Part shown: positions 54,226 to 63,229 of the stretch, in pieces
Layout of the letters: every line of letters begins with the position of its first letter
Numbering within the stretch: position 1 is the first letter of the stretch
Program-made: the position numbers and the translations under genes
Notes under the pieces: generated by a model
What the model was told of the DNA's origin: nothing
Databases searched by the model: none
The model's input: the letters and a program-made list of their open reading frames with translations, nothing else
NCBI GenBank assembly: GCA_963721305.1
Contig: CAVRIR010000004.1
Coordinates: 62,001 to 126,000 of the forward strand
Reading direction: 5' to 3'
Length of the DNA stretch: 64,000 nt
Source of the DNA: DATAES01 sp963721305
Lineage (GTDB): Bacteria; Actinomycetota; Acidimicrobiia; Acidimicrobiales; JACDCH01

Positions 54226-55155
54226 GTGGACTTCGGCGCACATCTGCCCTTGATGGACTTCGGCGGCCATCCGTACACCCTGCGCCATCTCGTCGACTAC
54301 GTCTCGACCGCTTCCGATCTCGGTTTCGCCGCTGTCTCGGCCAACGATCACTTCGTCTTCACCGTTCCGTGGCTCGACGGACCGACGGCGCTCGCCGCGG
54401 TCGCGGGACATGCCGGGTCGATGACGTTGGCAACGACCGTGGCGCTGCCCGTCGTGCGGGGACCGGTGGCCTTGGCGAAGGCGTTGGGTGCGATTGATCG
54501 CCTGGTCGAGGGTCGACTCGTGGTCGGAGTCGGTCCGGGCTCGTCCGCCGCCGACTTCGCCGCGGTCGGTCTGGACTTCGACGAACGTTGGGCGCGACTC
54601 GACGAAGCGATCGCGGTGCTGCGTGCGCTGTGGAGTCGCGACGGCAAGCCCTTCGTGGGACGCTTCTACTCGACAGAGGGCATCGACCTGCAGCCTCGAC
54701 CGACGCGGCCGAGCGGTCCACCGATCTGGGTCGGGAGCTGGGGATCGGATGCCGGACTTCGTCGTGTCGCCCGACTCGCCGACGGTTGGCTGGCGTCGGC
54801 GTACAACACGACGCCGGCCGAGTTCGGTGTCGCGCGACTGAAGTTGGGCGACCACTTGCAAGCCCAGGGCCGCGAGCCCGACGGCTTTCCGAACGCGCTC
54901 GCGACGATGTGGTGTTACATCACGGAAGATGCTTCAGAGGCGGACGCCGTGCTGCGCGACCGCGTCGCGCCGGTGATCCATCGTCCCGAAGACGTCCTCC
55001 GCGAACGACTGCCGCTCGGTTCCGCGGGCGCGTTCGCCGACAAGCTCGCACGCTTCGCCGAGGCAGGGGTGCAACGGGTGTTCATCTGGCCCGTCGCCGA
55101 CGAACGCCGCCAGCTCGAGCTCTTCGCCGAACGCGTCCTCCCCCAGCTCGGCTGA
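54226..55155 (+). CDS. LLM-class (luciferase-like) flavin/F420-dependent oxidoreductase
   Basis: 309 aa from GTG 54226, with GAGGAGG six bases upstream. A TIM-barrel with MDFGAHLPLMDFGGHPYTLR, GFAAVSANDHFVFTVPWLDG (the NDH metal-free cofactor site), GRLVVGVGPGSSAADFAAVG, and PPIWVGSWGSDAGLRRVARL near the C-terminus. The form is that of F420-dependent actinobacterial reductases or FMN-dependent monooxygenases; which cofactor is used cannot be told here. It is 85 bp after the monooxygenase, probably co-transcribed. Confidence 0.9.
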   Translation: MDFGAHLPLMDFGGHPYTLRHLVDYVSTASDLGFAAVSANDHFVFTVPWLDGPTALAAVAGHAGSMTLATTVALPVVRGPVALAKALGAIDRLVEGRLVVGVGPGSSAADFAAVGLDFDERWARLDEAIAVLRALWSRDGKPFVGRFYSTEGIDLQPRPTRPSGPPIWVGSWGSDAGLRRVARLADGWLASAYNTTPAEFGVARLKLGDHLQAQGREPDGFPNALATMWCYITEDASEADAVLRDRVAPVIHRPEDVLRERLPLGSAGAFADKLARFAEAGVQRVFIWPVADERRQLELFAERVLPQLG

Positions 55156-55161
55156 CACGTA

Positions 55162-55203
55162 CTGGCGTCAAATGCGGCGGATATCCGCCGTTCCCGACGC
55201 CAG
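55162..55203. promoter_or_regulatory. Nested palindrome: 16-bp perfect palindrome inside an 8-bp stem
   Basis: CGGCGGATATCCGCCG (55175-55190) is a perfect 16-bp palindrome; the outer arms 55162-55169 and 55196-55203 are also perfectly complementary. It lies between the LLM stop and the next start. There is no U-run, so an operator for a dimeric repressor or a transcript-processing hairpin is likelier than a terminator. Confidence 0.7.
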
Positions 55204-55231
55204 AACGCAGGGGCGCAAGTACGGTGGCCGG

Positions 55232-56149
55232 GTGACAGGGTTCGCCACAGAGATGACGTTGACGGGGCCGTTCCGCGCGCCGGCGCAGATGCTCGAGGAC
55301 CAGGCGTACGGCGGCCACAGCAGCATCCACGACGCAGAGACCGCGGGCGAGCTCGGTCTCGCCGGCGCGCCGATCGAGGCGCCGACGCACTTCAGTCAGT
55401 TGGATCCGCTCGCGGCGCTTGTCTTCGGCGACCAGTGGTTCGAGCGCGGCTGCATCAGCGCCCACTTCTCGACGATGGTGGTCGAAGGCGAAGAGGTCCA
55501 GGCGCAGCTCACGACCGACGATCCGGAACGCAGCGCGCGCATCGTCGCCACGAAGAAGACCGGCGAGACCGTGTTGTCGGGCACGGTGTCGATCGGTCCC
55601 GACCACGGCGAGACCGAGCTCGATGCGCGGCGCGCTCGTCAACGTCCGCCGAGCGAGCTGTTCGTGATCGACCAGCTCGAGATCGGTATGCAGCGCGACG
55701 CCGGGATCGCGTCCGTCGACCACGGCAGCAGCAACGGCCCGCTCTATCCCTTCTCACTCGACGGCAAGTTGTCTCGCATCACCGAGCCGCATCCCTGGTA
55801 CACGGAGAAGGGCGGCGCCGAGTCGCCGTGGGGTCGAGCGGTGCTGCCCATGGAGATGATCAGCGTGCTCGCGCACAAGACGCCGGTCGGTTGGCCCATC
55901 CGTTCGCCCGCGCTCGGCCTGTTCCTCGATCTCGAGATCCGCTTGGTCGACGGTCCCGTGTTCGCGGGACAGCCCTACGAGATCCGCAGCGAGGTCGTCG
56001 GGTTGAGCGAGAGCCGCCGCACCGAGTCGTACTGGACCCGTACGACGATCAACGACGGCGACCGACAGGTGCCGGTCGCCGTCGTGCTGCTGCACTCCGG
56101 GATCTTCAAGGACTCGTATCCGGACTACCCGTCCGACCGACTGCCCTGA
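55232..56149 (+). CDS. Hotdog-fold (MaoC-like) protein
   Basis: 305 aa from GTG 55232. TGPFRAPAQMLEDQAYGGHS and ELGLAGAPIEAPTHFSQLDP carry the hydratase-like entry motif with a possible catalytic His, then HFSTMVVEGEEVQAQLTTDD, KTGETVLSGTVSIGPDHGET. A second, similar half (DLEIRLVDGPVFAGQPYEIR, VVGLSESRRTESYWTRTTIN) suggests a double-hotdog. MaoC-like proteins are enoyl-CoA hydratases or acyl-binding proteins; the catalytic D-x4-H is not clear. It follows the LLM gene and likely acts in the same pathway. Confidence 0.65.
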   Translation: MTGFATEMTLTGPFRAPAQMLEDQAYGGHSSIHDAETAGELGLAGAPIEAPTHFSQLDPLAALVFGDQWFERGCISAHFSTMVVEGEEVQAQLTTDDPERSARIVATKKTGETVLSGTVSIGPDHGETELDARRARQRPPSELFVIDQLEIGMQRDAGIASVDHGSSNGPLYPFSLDGKLSRITEPHPWYTEKGGAESPWGRAVLPMEMISVLAHKTPVGWPIRSPALGLFLDLEIRLVDGPVFAGQPYEIRSEVVGLSESRRTESYWTRTTINDGDRQVPVAVVLLHSGIFKDSYPDYPSDRLP

Positions 56150-56159
56150 CCGCACCGGA

Positions 56160-58706
56160 TCACGAGTTCCGGCTGATCGCCTGGAGCGGGTCGAGCCGGG
56201 CCGCTCGCCGGGCCGGCAAGGTCGCCGCCGCGACCGCGGCAACCGCGGCGCCGGCGACGATCACGCCCAGTTGCAGCACCGGCACGGTGAACGTGTTGAA
56301 CCCTTGCTGCTCGAGCGCTCGCACCAGTGCCCAGCTGAAGCCGAGCCCGATCACGGAACCGAGCGCCGTGCCGAGCAGCGCGATCAGAACCGACTCCCAA
56401 CGCACCGTCGATCGCACTTGGCGCCTGCTCATGCCGATCGCTCGGAGCAGACCGAACTCACGGCTGCGTTCGAACACCGACAGGGCCAGCGTGTTCGCGA
56501 TGCCGAGCAACGCGATCACGAGCGCCATCGCGAGCAACACGTAGACGAGGTTCAGCATCTGATCGATGCGAGCGGCCATCGATCCCTTGAACTCTGCCTT
56601 GGTCATGAGCTGTGCGGTGGGGAAGTCGTGCAGCACGCCCTCGATGGCCGCCCGGGTCTGCTCTGGCGAGAACCCCGGAGCATCCGACACCGTGATGTAG
56701 TCGTCGATGTGCATCGCGACGTTGGCGTCGTACGCCTGCGTCGAGATCATGTACTCGCCGAGCGGATCCTTGGTGCCGTACACCGCGACAACCGTGAACT
56801 GTTGGTCGCCGGTCTCGGGGAAGAACAGGTGCACCGTGTCACCGATCCGCAGGTGCTTGCTCTTCGCGGTGTCCGCCTGCACGGCGACACCGTTCGTCCC
56901 GAGGTCCGCAACCCGTCCGTCGCGAACGTCGAGCGCGACGCTCTGGTCGATGCGGACGGGATCGACGGCCGACGCCGACGTCGCCTGATCGGCGACCTTC
57001 ACGTCGAAGAGCCGGAGGGTGGCAGTTGCACCTGTCTCGGGCAGAGCGTCGATCCGTTGCGCAGCGGCCGGGCTCAGTCCACCCATGCCGAACTGTGTGG
57101 TGACGATCCAGTCGCTCTTCATCGCTCGGTCGACCGATGTCGACATCGACGTCTTCGCCGACGCGGCGAAGACAGTCATGAAGGCGACCAGCGCGACACC
57201 GATCATCAGCGCCGACGACGTCGCCGCGGTACGGCGCGGGTTGCGCATCGCGTTCTCGCGAGCCAGTGACCCGGCCGCGCCCCGGAACCGGCGCAACGGC
57301 CAGCCGGCGACCTGTGCGAAGCCACGGGCGATGGCCGGCGCGAGCATCACGACGCCAGCGAACACCGCGAGCGCTCCGATGCTGACAACACCCGCGCCGG
57401 CGCCCGACAAACCCTGCGCAGTGAATGCGACACCGGCAACGACGGTGACGAACCCGAGCACGATGCGCCGCCGCGAGCGTGCGGGCACTTCGAGTGAGCT
57501 CTCGCGCAACGACTCGATCGGTGCGACCCTCGCGGCGCGACGGGCGGGAGCCCATGCGGCGACCGACGTCACGATCAGTCCGACGACCGTGGAGATCACG
57601 ATCGTGCGCGGCTCGATCACCAAGGCTCCCGACGGCAGCTCGAGACCGAACGATGAGAGCAGCGAGCGCAGGCCTTCGGCCAGTGCGATGCCGCACGCGG
57701 TTCCGACGACCGAGGCGAACAGACCGATGGCGATGGCCTCGAACCGGACGGCGCGCATCACCTGGCGACGCGTGGCGCCGATCGCACGCAACAACGCCGT
57801 CTCCCTGGTGCGATGCGCCACGGTGATGGAGAAGGTGTTGTAGATGACGAAGGCGCCGACGACGAGGGCGACGAGCGCGAAGGTCACCAGTGCCATGTCG
57901 ACGAACTGCAGCGACGCCGCACCCGCGCTCTGCGCCTCTGCCGTGGCTTGTGCACCGGTGATGACCTCGACGGTCGGATCGGCGATCGCGCTCCGGAGGT
58001 TGGCGACGAGCTGCTGCTGCGAGACGCCCGGCGCGGCGACGACCTGGATCCCCGAGTACCGGCCCGGTGTCCCGAATACCCGCGCCGCGGTGTCTGGCGT
58101 GAACGCCACGACCTGAGCACCGTTGGCACTGTCACTGCCTCCGTACGTGGCGACGCCGGCGACCACGAACTGTCCCGACCCTGACGGACCGACGACGCGC
58201 ACGGTCTCGCCGACCACGAAGTGGCCCTTCTCCGCGGACGCGCGGTCGATCACGACGTCATCCGCCGCGCTCGGCGCATGGCCGGAGACCAGCGTCATCG
58301 GGTTCAGAGCCGCCGAGTCCTGCCACGCGAATGCCACCGGCGTCGAACGGTCGCGGTTGGTGTCGAGCAGCGCGCCGTCGTGTCCGACGATGACGGCGAT
58401 GCCCTGTTGCTGCGGCTGCGCCTCCTGCACGCCGGGGACGGCTCGCACCACGGTGAGCATCGACGCGCTGATCGTGCCCCGGGTCTTCACACCCGCGACA
58501 TCGGCCGCATCGGTCTCGCGTGCAGATCGCACCACCGCGTCGGTCGAGCGGTACACGTTGGAGGTGACTTGGTCGTAGGACTGCTTGATCGTGTCGGTCA
58601 GGACGAAGGTGCCGGCCATGAAGGCGACGCCGAGCAGGACGGCCACGCTGGTCAGGACGAAGCGCGCCTTGTTGGCGCGAAGGGACTTGATGGTGACTGA
58701 CAGCAT
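56160..58706 (-). CDS. ABC transporter permease with two FtsX domains
   Basis: 848 aa from ATG 58706, after GGGAG; GTG 58715, overlapping the ATPase stop, is the alternative. MLSVTIKSLRANKARFVLTS opens the first half with four helices and an extracytoplasmic domain; ETALLRAIGATRRQVMRAVR and EFGLLRAIGMSRRQVRSTVR are the paired cytoplasmic loops of the two FtsX units. The MacB/LolC-type design couples ATP hydrolysis to a periplasmic domain, moving lipids or peptides or sensing antibiotics. It ends 10 bp from the converging hotdog gene. Confidence 0.9.
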   Translation of the reverse strand: MLSVTIKSLRANKARFVLTSVAVLLGVAFMAGTFVLTDTIKQSYDQVTSNVYRSTDAVVRSARETDAADVAGVKTRGTISASMLTVVRAVPGVQEAQPQQQGIAVIVGHDGALLDTNRDRSTPVAFAWQDSAALNPMTLVSGHAPSAADDVVIDRASAEKGHFVVGETVRVVGPSGSGQFVVAGVATYGGSDSANGAQVVAFTPDTAARVFGTPGRYSGIQVVAAPGVSQQQLVANLRSAIADPTVEVITGAQATAEAQSAGAASLQFVDMALVTFALVALVVGAFVIYNTFSITVAHRTRETALLRAIGATRRQVMRAVRFEAIAIGLFASVVGTACGIALAEGLRSLLSSFGLELPSGALVIEPRTIVISTVVGLIVTSVAAWAPARRAARVAPIESLRESSLEVPARSRRRIVLGFVTVVAGVAFTAQGLSGAGAGVVSIGALAVFAGVVMLAPAIARGFAQVAGWPLRRFRGAAGSLARENAMRNPRRTAATSSALMIGVALVAFMTVFAASAKTSMSTSVDRAMKSDWIVTTQFGMGGLSPAAAQRIDALPETGATATLRLFDVKVADQATSASAVDPVRIDQSVALDVRDGRVADLGTNGVAVQADTAKSKHLRIGDTVHLFFPETGDQQFTVVAVYGTKDPLGEYMISTQAYDANVAMHIDDYITVSDAPGFSPEQTRAAIEGVLHDFPTAQLMTKAEFKGSMAARIDQMLNLVYVLLAMALVIALLGIANTLALSVFERSREFGLLRAIGMSRRQVRSTVRWESVLIALLGTALGSVIGLGFSWALVRALEQQGFNTFTVPVLQLGVIVAGAAVAAVAAATLPARRAARLDPLQAISRNS

Positions 58707-58711
58707 CTGAA

Positions 58712-59491
58712 TCACGCTCCCAAGGTGCGGATGCGGTTGAAGACGTCGTCCGAGGACGGGTTGTCGATGTCGTCGACGACGCGGCCGTCGGCGAAGAACA
58801 CCGCGCGATCCGCGTATGAAGCAGCGACCGGATCGTGGGTGACCATGACGATGGTCTGGCCGAGCTCGCGCACGGCCTGGCGCATGAACGACAGGATCTC
58901 GGCGCCGGTGCGGGAGTCGAGGTTGCCGGTCGGCTCGTCGGCGAAGATGATCTGCGGCCGGCTGGCGAGGGCGCGTGCCACCGCGACGCGCTGTTGCTGC
59001 CCACCGGAGAGCTCGGATGGACGATGACGCAACCGGTGCTCGAGGCCGACGGTCGCGATGACGTGTTCGAGCCAGGCGGCATTCGGCTTCCGACCGGCGA
59101 GCCGCATCGGCAGCACGATGTTCTCGGCCGCGGTCAGCGTCGGCAGCAGATTGAACGACTGGAAGATGAACCCGATGCGGTCGCGGCGGAGCTTCGTGAG
59201 CTTGCGCTCCTTCAGCGTGCTGACATCGACATCGCCGATCCAGACGGAGCCACTCGTGAGCCGGTCGAGTCCGCCGAGCGCGTGCAACAACGTCGACTTG
59301 CCGGAACCGGACGGTCCCATGATCGCGGTGAATCGTGACGCCGGGAACTCGACAGTGACGGCGTCGAGCGCTCGGACTTCGGCTTCGCCCGTGCCGTAGA
59401 CCTTGGTCGCGTGGCTGGTGCGTGCCGCTACGGCGCAGCCATACGAGTCCATCTCGTGCCGGACGTGATGACGGTTGAGTGTGCTGGTCAT
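58712..59491 (-). CDS. ABC transporter ATP-binding protein, LolD/MacB-like
   Basis: 259 aa from ATG 59491. Walker A is TAIMGPSGSGKSTLLHALGG, the Q-loop FIFQSFNLLPTLTAAENIVL, the signature ELSGGQQQRVAVARALASRP, Walker B IIFADEPTGNLDSRTGAEIL, and the H-loop VMVTHDPVAASYADRAVFFA. It is coupled to the permease by overlap and diverges from the sensor kinase gene, as in many antibiotic-sensing ABC/two-component modules. Confidence 0.94.
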   Translation of the reverse strand: MTSTLNRHHVRHEMDSYGCAVAARTSHATKVYGTGEAEVRALDAVTVEFPASRFTAIMGPSGSGKSTLLHALGGLDRLTSGSVWIGDVDVSTLKERKLTKLRRDRIGFIFQSFNLLPTLTAAENIVLPMRLAGRKPNAAWLEHVIATVGLEHRLRHRPSELSGGQQQRVAVARALASRPQIIFADEPTGNLDSRTGAEILSFMRQAVRELGQTIVMVTHDPVAASYADRAVFFADGRVVDDIDNPSSDDVFNRIRTLGA

Positions 59492-59591
59492 GTCGCAACC
59501 ATGCGCTTCGATGCCGGCGAGGGCATCGGCCCGAGGACGGTTGTGCCGTCGACCTCGAGGCGCTTGCACACGGTCAGGCAGAGACGGCGCG

Positions 59592-59625
59592 TACATCTCG
59601 GGATGTATGCGAGAGCCATCCCGAG
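59592..59625. promoter_or_regulatory. Overlapping inverted repeats in the divergent ABC/two-component promoter region
   Basis: TACATC (59592-59597) pairs with GATGTA (59602-59607), and CTCGGGAT (59597-59604) pairs with ATCCCGAG (59618-59625), in the 173-bp region between the ABC gene (starting 59491) and the kinase gene (starting 59665). NarL-type response regulators bind short inverted repeats, so autoregulation or control of the ABC genes is plausible. Confidence 0.45.
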
Positions 59626-59664
59626 GCCGATGCGCGCTCGGAGCCACATCACTACGTTGAGCCG

Positions 59665-60858
59665 GTGGAGCAACGCTCGACGACGTCGTTGAAACAGGTC
59701 GCGACCCGGCTGCGCCGGACGAACCTGTGGTACCTCGACGCGCTCCTCGCGACGACCTTCCTGCTGCTCGTGCTCGTCGGCCACTTCGCGGCGAGCGGCA
59801 GCGCCGGTGGTGACTACCGCGACGCCGACGCATTCTCCGTGCTCCTGTGCTTCGGCACCGCGGTGCCGTACTACTTCCGGCGCCACGCCCCTCTCGCGGT
59901 GTTGCTGGTGAGCGAGGTCAGCGTCGTCGTGCTCACGGCCCGGCAGTACCAAACGGGCGCAGCACCCTATGTGTTGCTCGTCGGGGTGTACTCCGTGGCC
60001 GCGTGGTGCGACCTGAGGGATCGAGTCATCGCCGTCGCCGCCATCGCACTCGGTCTGTGCATCGTGGCCATCGCAGGCATCCCGGGCGCGAACAACGCGG
60101 ATGTGGTCTTCCAGTTCGTCGTCTTCGCGGCCGCGTATCTCTTCGGTTCGACGATGCGCAACCGTCGCCTGTACAGCGAGCAACTCGAGCAGCGCGCACG
60201 CGATCTCGAACAGGAACGAGAAGAAGATGCACGTCGCGCGGTGGCGGAGGAGCGGCTTCGAATCGCGCAGGACCTGCACGACGTCGTCGCGCACTCGATG
60301 GGGGTCATCGCGGTGCAAGCAGGCGTCGGCGCGCACGTCATCGACACCGATCCCGAAGAGGCGCGGCGGTCACTCGATGCGATCTCGCGCACGAGCCGAT
60401 CGGCGCTGGCCGAGATCAGGAGCATGCTCGGTGTCCTTCGCGAAGACGGTGACCCGTCCTACGCGCCGGCGCCCGGACTGGCCGATCTCGACCGACTGGT
60501 GCGCGATGTCCGCGATGCCGGGGTCGAGGTCGACGTGCGCACCGAAGGCGAGTACCGAGAGGTCCCACCCGGTGTGGAGTTCACCGCGTACCGAATCGTC
60601 CAGGAAGCGCTCACCAACGTGCTGAAGCACGCCGGCCGTGCTCATGCCACCGTGGTCGTCGACTACGAGGACGGCGCGTTGCAGTTGCAGATCGACGATG
60701 ACGGGCGCGGCATCAACGGAGGTGCCACGGATGGCGGTCACGGACTGATCGGCATGCGCGAGCGCGTCGCCGTCTACGGCGGTGCGTTCGAGGCGGCTCC
60801 TCGCACCGGCGGCGGCTTTCGCGTGTCCGCGCGGTTGCCGTATCGAGCGCCGGCATGA
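59665..60858 (+). CDS. Two-component sensor histidine kinase (HisKA_3, NarX/DesK-type)
   Basis: 397 aa from GTG 59665. Five to six membrane helices (LLATTFLLLVLVGHFAASGS to FVVFAAAYLFGST) with almost no extracytoplasmic domain, then a coiled coil (LEQRARDLEQEREEDARRAV), the dimerisation/phosphorylation helix LRIAQDLHDVVAHSMGVIAV, and HATPase boxes RIVQEALTNVLKHAGRAHAT, QIDDDGRGINGGATDGGHGL, MRERVAVYGGAFEAAPRTGG. A membrane or ABC-mediated signal is likely, given the short loops. Coupled to the regulator by ATGA. Confidence 0.94.
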   Translation: MEQRSTTSLKQVATRLRRTNLWYLDALLATTFLLLVLVGHFAASGSAGGDYRDADAFSVLLCFGTAVPYYFRRHAPLAVLLVSEVSVVVLTARQYQTGAAPYVLLVGVYSVAAWCDLRDRVIAVAAIALGLCIVAIAGIPGANNADVVFQFVVFAAAYLFGSTMRNRRLYSEQLEQRARDLEQEREEDARRAVAEERLRIAQDLHDVVAHSMGVIAVQAGVGAHVIDTDPEEARRSLDAISRTSRSALAEIRSMLGVLREDGDPSYAPAPGLADLDRLVRDVRDAGVEVDVRTEGEYREVPPGVEFTAYRIVQEALTNVLKHAGRAHATVVVDYEDGALQLQIDDDGRGINGGATDGGHGLIGMRERVAVYGGAFEAAPRTGGGFRVSARLPYRAPA

Positions 60859-61523
60859 TCCGGGTCGCGGTCGCCGACGATCAAGCGCTCGTCCGCAGCG
60901 GCTTCGCGGTGCTGCTACGCAGCGCCGAGGACATCGATGTCGTCGGGGAGGCGGCTGACGGGCGGGAAGCCGTCGCGCTGGCCGAACGGGCTCGGCCCGA
61001 CGTTCTGTTGATGGACATCCGCATGCCGGAGATGGACGGGCTCGAGGCCACTCGTCGCATCACCAACGACGAGGCGACGTCGTCCACTCGCGTCCTGATC
61101 CTCACCACGTTCGATCTCGACGAGTACGTGTTCGACGCGTTGCACGCGGGCGCGAGCGGCTTCCTCCTCAAGGACACGCTGCCCGATGACCTCCTCGCGG
61201 CGGTGCGGGTCGTCGCGAACGGCGAGGCGCTCCTGGCGCCGAAGGTGACCCGCCGGTTGATCGAGCAGTTCGTGCAACACCCTTCGAACGGCTCGCCCGA
61301 GCCCCACCCAGGCCTGGACACGCTGACCGAACGGGAGCGGGAGGTGCTGGTCGCCGTCGCCCACGGGCTCTCGAACGCCGAGATCGCCTCGTCGCTCTTC
61401 ATGTCGCACGCCACCGCGAAGACGCACGTGAGCAGGTTGCTGTCGAAGCTCGACGCCCGCGATCGCGCGCAGCTCGTGATGCTGGCGTACGAAGCAGGCA
61501 TCGTCGTTCCCGGCTCGGGCTGA
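60855..61523 (+). CDS. NarL/LuxR-family response regulator
   Basis: 222 aa. Receiver domain: IRVAVADDQALVRSGFAVLL (acidic pocket), RPDVLLMDIRMPEMDGLEAT (phospho-Asp), TRVLILTTFDLDEYVFDALH (Thr switch), FLLKDTLPDDLLAAVRVVAN (Lys). Output: DTLTEREREVLVAVAHGLSN, EIASSLFMSHATAKTHVSRL (LuxR helix-turn-helix). Partner of the kinase upstream; likely controls the divergent ABC genes. Confidence 0.95.
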   Translation: MIRVAVADDQALVRSGFAVLLRSAEDIDVVGEAADGREAVALAERARPDVLLMDIRMPEMDGLEATRRITNDEATSSTRVLILTTFDLDEYVFDALHAGASGFLLKDTLPDDLLAAVRVVANGEALLAPKVTRRLIEQFVQHPSNGSPEPHPGLDTLTEREREVLVAVAHGLSNAEIASSLFMSHATAKTHVSRLLSKLDARDRAQLVMLAYEAGIVVPGSG

Positions 61524-61568
61524 AGTCCCGGGCAGAGCACCAAAAGCACATCCGGGCGCGACAACAAG

Positions 61569-62429
61569 CTAAGGATCGACGTCGACTCGCTTCCCGGCGA
61601 GCTCCCGACGCAGCTCGTTGAGCGTCTCGAGACTGGCGGTGGACCGCCGGGGATGCTGCGCCGCGATGGCGAGCACGAGCGATTCGATGAGCACGATGGT
61701 GGCGCCGTGGGTCGCGAACAGACCCGGCGCACCCCGGCCGGCGTTGAGCTGGACCGTCACCGTTCCGGGCGCTCGCGGCGTCGCGGTCTCGGTGATGAGG
61801 ACGACCGGCGCGCCCACAGCGGCCGCATGGTCGAGCAGGACCCGCACGTGCGCGTGGATGCGTCCGTACGCGAGCACGATCACCGCGTCGCGACGACCCA
61901 CGTCGAGCAGCTCGTCTGCGTGATCCGGTCCGGCATGGATGAGCGTGCCCGCCGGGGTGCCGAGGCGGCGGCAGAGAAAGGCCGCGTAGCTCGCGAGGAA
62001 GGCACTCGGGCCGATCGCGCTCCACCACAAGCGAGATGCCGTGGCCAGCGTGCGGGTCGCGCGCTCGAAGTCCTCCGGCGAGACGCGCCGAACGAGCGCG
62101 TCGAGCGCGCCGAGCTGGCGCTCGACCGCGTCGCTCAGGAAGTCGTGCGTCGCCGAGGTCGTGGCGAGCGTCGCTCGGAGGCGCGCCGGGAGGTCCACCT
62201 CCGCGGGGTCGTCGACGATCGCCTGACGGAGCTCGCGGAGGTTCTCGTAGCCGAGCGACTTCGCGGTCCGCACCACGGTGGCGTCGCTCGTTCCCGCGGC
62301 GTCCGCGATCTGTTGGGCGGACATCGCCGCGGCCCGGGCGCCGGAGGAGACCAGGAACTCTGCGACCGCTCGTTCCGCAGGGCTCGTCAGCCGGTCTAGA
62401 CGGGCCGCCAGCGGGGCTGTAGTGTTCAT
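61569..62429 (-). CDS. RpiR/MurR-family transcriptional regulator with SIS domain
   Basis: 286 aa from ATG 62429; the longer frame is unlikely. The N-terminal HTH_6 has MSAQQIADAAGTSDATVVRT, KSLGYENLRELRQAIVDDPA; the C-terminal SIS (sugar isomerase) domain has DFERATRTLATASRLWWSAI and DVGRRDAVIVLAYGRIHAHV, binding phosphosugars or amino compounds. It diverges from the membrane protein at 62483 and the downstream ammonia-lyase-like gene, which are its likely targets. Confidence 0.9.
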   Translation of the reverse strand: MNTTAPLAARLDRLTSPAERAVAEFLVSSGARAAAMSAQQIADAAGTSDATVVRTAKSLGYENLRELRQAIVDDPAEVDLPARLRATLATTSATHDFLSDAVERQLGALDALVRRVSPEDFERATRTLATASRLWWSAIGPSAFLASYAAFLCRRLGTPAGTLIHAGPDHADELLDVGRRDAVIVLAYGRIHAHVRVLLDHAAAVGAPVVLITETATPRAPGTVTVQLNAGRGAPGLFATHGATIVLIESLVLAIAAQHPRRSTASLETLNELRRELAGKRVDVDP

Positions 62430-62438
62430 TACATGTCT

Positions 62439-62454
62439 CGCTTCACTCGAAGCG
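62439..62454. promoter_or_regulatory. 6-bp inverted repeat in the RpiR divergent promoter region
   Basis: CGCTTC-ACTC-GAAGCG (62439-62454) lies between the two divergent starts, the position expected for an RpiR operator. The short arm length makes it tentative. Confidence 0.4.
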
Positions 62455-62482
62455 CATGCTACAGCAGGCACGGCGGGAGCTG

Positions 62483-63229
62483 ATGTCCTCCGTCCTGCTC
62501 GTCGCGGCGTCGTTCCTCGCCTGCACGGTCGAGATGGTCGAAGCGTTGACCATCGTGCTCGCCGTCGGCGTCACGCGCGGCTGGCGATCGACGCTGCTCG
62601 GCGCCGGGGGTGCACTCGTGGCGCTCGCGGTCGTCGTTGCCGCGCTCGGTCCGGCGATCAGCTCGATCCCGATCGACACACTGCGGCTCGTCGTCGGTGC
62701 GCTCCTGCTGGTGTTCGGATTGCAGTGGTTGCGCAAGGCGATCCTGCGAGCGAGCGGACTGAAAGCGTTGCACGACGAAGACGAGATCTTCGAAGAGGAG
62801 CGCGAAGCGGCAGAACACGCGGCCGCGACGTCCAACGGCGTCGACTGGTACTCGTTCACCGTGGCGTTCAAGGGCGTGTTCCTCGAAGGACTCGAGGTCG
62901 CGTTCATCGTCGTGACGTTCGGAAGTGCGCAACACAACGTCGGACTCGCGGCGCTGGGCGCAGCCGTGGCCGCCGTCGTCGTCCTCATCGCCGGGCTCAA
63001 GTTGCACCGACCACTGAGCGCCGTGCCCGAGAACACGATGAAGTTCGCGGTCGGCGTGATGCTGACGACGTTCGGGATGTTCTGGTCAGGCGAGGGCGCC
63101 GGCGTCGCGTGGCCGGGCAACGATTTCGCCTTGTTGTGGCTTCTGCCGCTCGTGCTGCTCGCGAGCTTTGCGCTGGTTCGCAGTGTGCGCCTGCATGAAC
63201 CGATCGCCACCCGGAGCGCAGCCGCATGA
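62483..63229 (+). CDS. Multi-pass membrane protein (COG4280-like, GDT1/UPF0016-related pattern)
   Basis: 248 aa from ATG 62483, with GGGAG upstream; ATG 62456 would add nine residues. Six or more helices, with two similar halves each opening with an acidic motif: ACTVEMVEALTIVLAVGVTR and FLEGLEVAFIVVTFGSAQHN (E-x-x-E). A charged loop (LHDEDEIFEEEREAAEHAAA) lies between. The inverted-repeat acidic motif recalls cation/proton transporters of the UPF0016 type, but the ligand is unknown. Overlaps the next gene by 4 bp. Confidence 0.75.
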   Translation: MSSVLLVAASFLACTVEMVEALTIVLAVGVTRGWRSTLLGAGGALVALAVVVAALGPAISSIPIDTLRLVVGALLLVFGLQWLRKAILRASGLKALHDEDEIFEEEREAAEHAAATSNGVDWYSFTVAFKGVFLEGLEVAFIVVTFGSAQHNVGLAALGAAVAAVVVLIAGLKLHRPLSAVPENTMKFAVGVMLTTFGMFWSGEGAGVAWPGNDFALLWLLPLVLLASFALVRSVRLHEPIATRSAAA

